Shown here one piece after another: positions 59,673 to 64,000 of a stretch of DNA of 64,000 nt. A program made the translations under genes and the position numbers. Each line of letters opens with the position of its first letter. The first letter of the stretch is position 1. The stretch spans positions 186,001-250,000 of the forward strand of contig CAWBKK010000005.1 in assembly GCA_963789355.1 (NCBI GenBank), given 5' to 3'. The notes beneath the pieces were generated by a model that saw only the letters and a list, made by a program, of their open reading frames with translations, had not been told where the DNA came from and did not search any database. The DNA is from Gaiellasilicea sp963789355 (GTDB lineage Bacteria; Actinomycetota; Thermoleophilia; Gaiellales; Gaiellaceae).

Positions 59673-59987
59673 ATGGAGTCACCTCGCGACGAGTTCGATC
59701 GCAGCTGGCAGCCGCGGCTCTGGATCACGCTCGGGCTGCTGATCCTGATCGGCGCGTACCTGATCGCGTTCGTCGTCGGCAACGACGAGCAGGCGTCGGT
59801 CGACTTCGTCTTCGGCGAGGCGCGCACCTCCCTGATCTGGGTGATTCTGCTCTCGCTCCTCGCCGGCCTCGTCGGCGGCGTGCTGCTCTCGCAGCTCCAC
59901 CGCCGCCGTCAGACCCGCAAGACTCAGGAACGCAGCAGCGAGGCGAGCGTCGAGACGCCGGAACCGATCTCCGAAGGCGACGCGTAG
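59673..59987 (+). CDS. LapA-domain (DUF1049) membrane protein
   Basis: 104 aa. Two membrane helices (about 17-36 and 52-75) flank the conserved NDEQASVDFVFGEARTSL segment, the typical LapA/DUF1049 layout. A charged cytoplasmic tail (RRRQTRKTQERSSE) follows. The family is linked to envelope lipid assembly in proteobacteria; its role here is unknown. The last 64 bases overlap the convergent aminotransferase. Confidence 0.82.
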   Translation: MESPRDEFDRSWQPRLWITLGLLILIGAYLIAFVVGNDEQASVDFVFGEARTSLIWVILLSLLAGLVGGVLLSQLHRRRQTRKTQERSSEASVETPEPISEGDA

Positions 59988-60991
59988 CTGAACGCCAGCC
60001 GGAGGGAGCGCCCGCCGCTGCCGTCCGGAAAGAAGTCCGAGCCCTTGACGAAGGTGACCCCTGCAGCCTCCGCGCGCGTGAGCAGATCGGCGGCGTCGAC
60101 GGGCAGGTCGACCCAGAGGAAGTAGCCCCCGTCAGGCTCGCTCCAGGTCGCCTCCGCACCGAGCTCCTGCTCGAGCGCCCGGAGCATCGCGTCGCGCCGG
60201 GTCTTCAGGAGCCCGCGGATCCGCTCCAGGTTCGGCTCGAAGGCGCCCCGGTCGATCAGCTCGAAGACCGTCGCCTGCGTCAGGAAGGGCGGCGAAATGT
60301 AGGTCGCGACGGCGCGTGCCTCGATCCTGGCGGCGAGCTCCGCCGGGGCGGCGAACCAGCCGACCCGCACGCCGGGGGCGACGGTCTTCGAGAACGAGGA
60401 CGCGTAGGTCACCAGGTCGCCGCCCTCGAGCTCGTGCAGTGAGGGCGGCGGCTCGCCCTCGTAGCGGACGAGGCCGTACGGATCGTCCTCCAGGACCGGG
60501 ACCCCGTGCGCTCGCGCCAGCTCGACCACGCGTTCCCGTCGCTCGGTCGAGAGCGTCCGGCCGCTCGGGTTCTGGAAGGTCGGGATCGTGTAGAGAAAGC
60601 TCGTCGCTCCGGCGGTGAGCTCGCGCTCGAGCGCGTCCGGGTCGAGACCTTCGGCGTCCATCGCGACCGGCACGACGTCGGCGCCGAGCCGAGCGAGGAT
60701 CTTCAGCGGCCGGTCGTAGGTCGGCGCCTCGACGAGGACGCGGCCCGGACGCTCGGCGAGCAGCTCCTCGGCGTAGAAGACGAACCCCTGGAGGCCGCCG
60801 TTCGTGACGACGACCCGAGCGGCGTCGACGCCGTGGCGGGCACCGAGCCACTCCCGCAGCGGCGCGTAGCCACCGCCGGCTCCGTACGCGAGGACGCCCG
60901 GGTCGCCGAGGACTGCCGCGCGAGCGCAGTCGGCCAGCAGCTCGCCGTCGAGGCATTCGGGGGCGGGGGCGCCTCGGGCGAACGAGATCAC
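59924..60991 (-). CDS. PLP-dependent aminotransferase, class I/II
   Basis: 355 aa. Fold-type I features: AYGAGGGYAPLREWL, TNGGLQG, PTYDRPLKIL, YTIPTFQNPSGRTLS, the PLP-anchoring EDDPYG and the Schiff-base lysine in YASSFSKTVAPGVRVGW. It is closest in style to 2-aminoadipate/aromatic aminotransferases (LysN/ARO8/MocR catalytic domain), without a DNA-binding domain. Substrate not assignable. GTG 60991 has TAGGGT 6 bases upstream. Confidence 0.88.
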   Translation of the reverse strand: MISFARGAPAPECLDGELLADCARAAVLGDPGVLAYGAGGGYAPLREWLGARHGVDAARVVVTNGGLQGFVFYAEELLAERPGRVLVEAPTYDRPLKILARLGADVVPVAMDAEGLDPDALERELTAGATSFLYTIPTFQNPSGRTLSTERRERVVELARAHGVPVLEDDPYGLVRYEGEPPPSLHELEGGDLVTYASSFSKTVAPGVRVGWFAAPAELAARIEARAVATYISPPFLTQATVFELIDRGAFEPNLERIRGLLKTRRDAMLRALEQELGAEATWSEPDGGYFLWVDLPVDAADLLTRAEAAGVTFVKGSDFFPDGSGGRSLRLAFSYASPSEIGSGVSTLASLLRS

Positions 60992-60997
60992 GAGAAC

Positions 60998-61003
60998 ACC
61001 CTA
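60998..61003 (-). promoter_or_regulatory. -10 hexamer TAGGGT of the aminotransferase gene (leaderless)
   Basis: TAGGGT on the minus strand ends 6 bases before GTG 60991. Confidence 0.5.
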
Positions 61004-61093
61004 GTTTTTCAGCGCAGCATGAGCATCCGCGAGTGCGGATGCGCATTGCGCAAGATCCCTAAAGGGGTGGACGCCGCCGGACCGTCCTGCTGC

Positions 61094-61099
61094 TACCGT
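61094..61099 (+). promoter_or_regulatory. -10 hexamer TACCGT upstream of the DEAD-box helicase gene
   Basis: TACCGT would start transcription near 61106, giving a helicase leader of about 110 nt. It lies 7 bases before ATG 61107, which opens an 88-codon frame ending inside the helicase gene (61373). Confidence 0.4.
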
Positions 61100-61218
61100 G
61101 TTCCACATGGACGGCGTGGTGTCGTCCTGTGAGGTTTGTTCTCCTTCGGTTTTCTCTGTGATGGCACAGGCAGTCGAGGCAGGCGGATCTCGACTTATCA
61201 CGAAGGAGTCAATACTCA

Positions 61219-62409
61219 ATGCAGTCTTTCCTCGAGCTGGGTGTGTCCGCGCGCGTCGCGCAAGCGCTCGCAGAGCGCGACATCCACGCTCCATTCAGAA
61301 TCCAGGGGCTCGTCCTCCCGGACGCCCTCGCCGGCCGCGACATCCTCGCGAAGTCGCCGACCGGATCCGGTAAGACGCTCGCCTTCGCGGTGCCGCTCGT
61401 CGAGCGGCTGAACGCGAACGACGGGCGCCCCTCCGGGCTCGTCCTCGTCCCCACCCGCGAGCTGGCGGCGCAGGTCGCTGCCGAGCTCGGCACGATCGCA
61501 CCGGCGTGCGACCTCCGCGTCGCGGCGGTCTACGGCGGCGTCTCGATCGGCTCGCAGGCGAAGGCCTCGCGGGAAGCCCACATCCTGGTCGCCACGCCAG
61601 GTCGCTTGCAGGATCTCGTCGAGCGGCGAATCGTCTCGCTCGACGGCGTCAGGATGCTGATCCTCGACGAGGCCGACCGGATGCTCGACATGGGCTTTCA
61701 GCCGCAGGTCGACCGGATCGTGGCGCGCCTTCCGAAAGAGCGGCAGACGATGTTCTTCTCGGCCACGCTCGACGGCAAGGTCGGCGAGATCGCCCACGCG
61801 TACACGCAGAACCCCGGCCGCTACGAGGCCCAGCTGACGATCGATCAGCAGCAGGGCGAGGTCGAGCACCGGTTCCTGCCCGTCACGGCCGACAACAAGG
61901 TCGACACGCTCGCCGGCCTGCTGGCGGAGGAGCGCGGGCTCGTGCTCGTCTTCGTCCGCACCAAGCGCGGTGCCGACAGGCTCGTGCAGAAGCTCGCGCG
62001 CCAGAACGTGACCGCGGTCGCGATGCACGGCGACATGAACCAGAACCAGCGCGAGCGCGCGCTCAAGCGCTTCGAGAACGGCACGGTCAAGACCCTCGTC
62101 GCCACGGACGTCGCCGCGCGCGGCCTCGATCTCGACGACATCACGCACGTGATCAACTTCGATCCGCCGGAGGAGCACACCGCCTACGTCCATCGCGTCG
62201 GCCGCACGGGCCGTGCCGGACGCAACGGTACGGGCGTCACGCTCGTCCTCCCGGAGCAGCAGGCCGAGGTCAGCCACGTCGCCCGGATGCTCGGGCACAC
62301 CGAGACGTTCGTCAGCCAGGGCATGACCGTCGCCCCGCCCCGCCTCGTCTACCAGTCGAAGCGGCGCAACTCCAAGTGGGGCCCGTCGCGGCCTCGCCGC
62401 AAGATCTAG
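61219..62409 (+). CDS. DEAD-box ATP-dependent RNA helicase
   Basis: 396 aa. Motifs in order: Q-motif region PFRIQGLVLPDAL, I PTGSGKT, Ia PTRELAAQV, Ib TPGRL, II DEADRM, III SAT, IV VFVRTKRGAD, V TDVAARGLDLDDI, VI HRVGRTGRAGR. A short basic tail ends RRNSKWGPSRPRRK. It remodels RNA, probably in ribosome assembly or cold adaptation. AAGGAG lies 10 bases before ATG 61219. The leader of about 110 nt would fit cold or autogenous control, which is inference. Confidence 0.94.
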   Translation: MQSFLELGVSARVAQALAERDIHAPFRIQGLVLPDALAGRDILAKSPTGSGKTLAFAVPLVERLNANDGRPSGLVLVPTRELAAQVAAELGTIAPACDLRVAAVYGGVSIGSQAKASREAHILVATPGRLQDLVERRIVSLDGVRMLILDEADRMLDMGFQPQVDRIVARLPKERQTMFFSATLDGKVGEIAHAYTQNPGRYEAQLTIDQQQGEVEHRFLPVTADNKVDTLAGLLAEERGLVLVFVRTKRGADRLVQKLARQNVTAVAMHGDMNQNQRERALKRFENGTVKTLVATDVAARGLDLDDITHVINFDPPEEHTAYVHRVGRTGRAGRNGTGVTLVLPEQQAEVSHVARMLGHTETFVSQGMTVAPPRLVYQSKRRNSKWGPSRPRRKI

Positions 62410-62482
62410 CTCAGTCGTTCTGGGCTTCACCCCCGCGCGCCGCCCAACACGGGTGCGCGCGGGGGTACTCGCATCCGGCGGA

Positions 62483-62488
62483 TAGATT
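62483..62488 (+). promoter_or_regulatory. -10 hexamer TAGATT of ahcY (leaderless)
   Basis: TAGATT ends 6 bases before GTG 62495; no Shine-Dalgarno. Confidence 0.5.
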
Positions 62489-62494
62489 CCGGCA

Positions 62495-63737
62495 GTGGAC
62501 GCAGCGGCCCGTTCCGAGATCGCGGACCCGTCACTCGCTCCGTCGGGTGAGCAGCGGATCAGCTGGGTCGCCAAGCACTCGCCCGTCCTCAACCGCCTCG
62601 CGCGCGAGCGGCTCGCCGACGGAGCGCTGCGCGGGAAGCGCGTCGCCGTCGTCGTCCACCTCGAGGCGAAGACCGCCTACCTGGCGACGCTGCTCGCCGA
62701 GGCGGGCGCACAGGTCGTCGCCTCCGGCTCGAATCCAGGCTCCACGCAGGACGCGATCTGCGCCGCGCTCGTCGGGCGTGGGATCGAGGTGCACGCGCGG
62801 CACGGTGCCTCGCCGGAGGAGTTCGACGCCGACCTGCTCGCGGTCGCCGACACGAAGCCGGAGATCGTCGTCGACGACGGCGCCGAGCTGACGGCGCGGA
62901 TCGTCGAGCACCGGCCGGAGGTGGCCGCGGGGCTCATCGGCGTGACCGAGGAGACCACGACCGGGGTTGCACGGCTGCGGACGATGGAGGCGGCGGGGCG
63001 ACTCGACATTCCCGGCGATCGCGGCCAACGATGCGCTCTGCAAGCACCTTTTCGACAACCGGTACGGCACCGGCCAGTCGACCCTCGCCGCGATCGACCG
63101 GCTCACGAATCTGAACTTCTCCGGCCGTGAGTTCTGCATCGTCGGCTACGGCTGGGTCGGCAAGGGACTCGCCCGGGCCGCACGGGGAGCGGGCGGGCGC
63201 GTCGCAGTCGTCGAGGTCGACCCCGTCGCCGCGCTCGAGGCGCACATGGACGGCCACCGCGTCGCCTCGCTCGAGCAAGCGCTCCCCGACGCCGACGTCC
63301 TCATCTCGGCGACCGGCGCGATCGACTGCGTCCCGCGCGAGGCCCTGCAGCACCTCAAGGACGGCGTCCTGATCGCGAACGGCGGCCACCACGAGCGCGA
63401 GGTTGCGATCGACGGTCTCGGCTCCGGCGAGGAGGTGCGGCCGGGTGTGACCGAGCACGCGCTGCCCGGCGGCGGCTGCGCCTACGTGCTCGCGGAGGGC
63501 CGCCAGACGAACGTCGCCGGCGGCGACGGCCACCCGGTCGAGATCATGGACCTCTCCTTCTCCGTGCAGGCCCTCGCGGCCCACCTGCTCGCCCGCGGCG
63601 GCCTCGAGCCGGGCCTCCACCCGTTTCCGGACGAGCTCGACCGCGAGATCGCACGGACGAAGCTGGCGACACTGGGGCTCTCGCTCGCCGAGCCCACAGA
63701 GAAGCAGCGCGACTTCGAAGCCCGCTGGTCCGTCTAA
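62495..63737 (+). pseudogene. ahcY: S-adenosylhomocysteinase with a single-base frameshift
   Basis: Two frames together make a full-length (413-residue) enzyme. The N-terminal 171 codons (HSPVLNRLA, GSNPGSTQDAICAAL, DDGAELT, GVTEETTTG) are in the GTG 62495 frame. From 63009 the next frame gives FPAIAANDALCKHLFDNRYG, the NAD motif VGYGWVGKGLARAA and the C-terminus to TAA 63737. Removing A63008 (gacAttcccg) restores one frame. It hydrolyses S-adenosylhomocysteine after methyl transfer. The length and the HLFDNRYGTGQS segment resemble the archaeal/Thermotoga-type enzyme. As this is a housekeeping function, an assembly error is at least as likely as inactivation. Confidence 0.88.
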
Positions 63738-63830
63738 GCCACGCCTCGCCGGGACGTGTCGGGGCCAGGCCCCCAAAATGACAACGGCCGGTGGGGGGAA
63801 ACGCCGGGGGCGACTGTCGTAGGGGTCGCG
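63738..63830. other. Short intergenic region between ahcY and sucD
   Basis: 93 bases between convergent stops; G-rich, with GGGGCCAGGCCCC-like self-complementary runs (about 63761-63774) that could act as a hairpin. No gene seen. Confidence 0.3.
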
Positions 63831-64000
63831 CTAGCCGCGGGCGACGTCGGCGACGAGCTCCGCCGCCTCGGTCGGCGAGGTGCCGACTCGGATGCCCTTC
63901 GCCTCGAGCGCCTCCTTCTTTCCCTGCGCCGTACCGGAGGAGCCGGAGATGATCGCGCCCGCGTGGCCCATGGTCTTGCCAGGTGGGGCAGTGAAGCCGG
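63831..64000 (-). CDS. sucD: Succinyl-CoA synthetase alpha subunit, 3' end (partial)
   Basis: The minus strand from the window edge to TAG 63831 reads GFTAPPGKTMGHAGAIISGS, SGTAQGKKEALEAKGIRVG and a C-terminal ELVADVARG, the conserved end of SucD; the GHAGAI segment lies near the family's nucleotide/phosphohistidine region. Only 55 residues are visible; the start lies beyond 64000. Converts succinyl-CoA to succinate with NTP formation. Confidence 0.9.
   Translation of the reverse strand, partial: GFTAPPGKTMGHAGAIISGSSGTAQGKKEALEAKGIRVGTSPTEAAELVADVARG

Overview
The window is about 64 kb of very GC-rich bacterial chromosome, dense with genes on both strands. The codon bias, an Asp23-family protein, a CitA-like second citrate synthase, a VapBC pair, a YlbL-type PDZ/Lon protease and many TANNNT-only promoters point to Actinomycetota. 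The wealth of secreted PKD and DNRLRE proteins makes class Thermoleophilia (Gaiellales/Solirubrobacterales-like) my best guess. That placement is inference from gene content; no rRNA or tRNA gene is present to confirm it.

Layout. 1-2969: recR, then lysC and asd (aspartate-family amino acids). About 3000-34300: a large envelope/exopolysaccharide region. It holds a complete Wzx/Wzy-type set: a monotopic sugar-phosphate transferase, two glycosyltransferases, a flippase, an O-antigen ligase/polymerase-like protein, a Wzz/BY-kinase-like protein with a degenerate P-loop, GDP-mannose 4,6-dehydratase and a second sugar-nucleotide epimerase. Interleaved are large secreted proteins built from beta-propeller, PKD, DNRLRE, FN3 and RTX-like modules, including a beta-propeller phytase and two secreted metallophosphoesterases. 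The right end of this region is a compact seven-gene minus-strand operon (34252 to 27752) containing an HPr-kinase-like protein, a thymidylate-kinase-like protein, an ATP-grasp enzyme and a GGDEF-like protein without a GGDEF motif.

34392-36027: a small operon (metallophosphoesterase, Asp23-like, GNAT-like). 36323-40799: a non-classical succinate dehydrogenase operon, sdhA - lipoprotein - sdhB - HdrB-like sdhE. 40855-41486: a VapBC-type toxin-antitoxin pair. 41720-49170: PEP carboxykinase, P1 peptidase, UBP zinc finger, ABC exporter, acyltransferase, hydrolase and a secreted glycosidase-like protein. 49200-51189: two tandem XerC/D-type recombinases and a tiny zinc-ribbon membrane protein. 51198-57493: purK, purE, a HEAT protein and two citrate synthases in one overlapping operon, divergent from isocitrate and malate dehydrogenases. 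57607-64000: a frameshifted SDR coupled to a PDZ/Lon-like protease, two small proteins, an aminotransferase, a DEAD-box helicase, a frameshifted S-adenosylhomocysteinase, and the 3' end of sucD running off the edge.

Central carbon metabolism (sdhABE, pckA, gltA/citA, icd, mdh, sucD) is thus unusually concentrated in the right half. Across the window about 18 genes have a TANNNT hexamer ending 6-10 bases before the start codon and mostly no Shine-Dalgarno sequence, which is what leaderless transcripts look like. Two conserved genes carry single-base frameshifts and two more have a plausible start out of frame; this is either real decay or assembly error and should be settled from reads.
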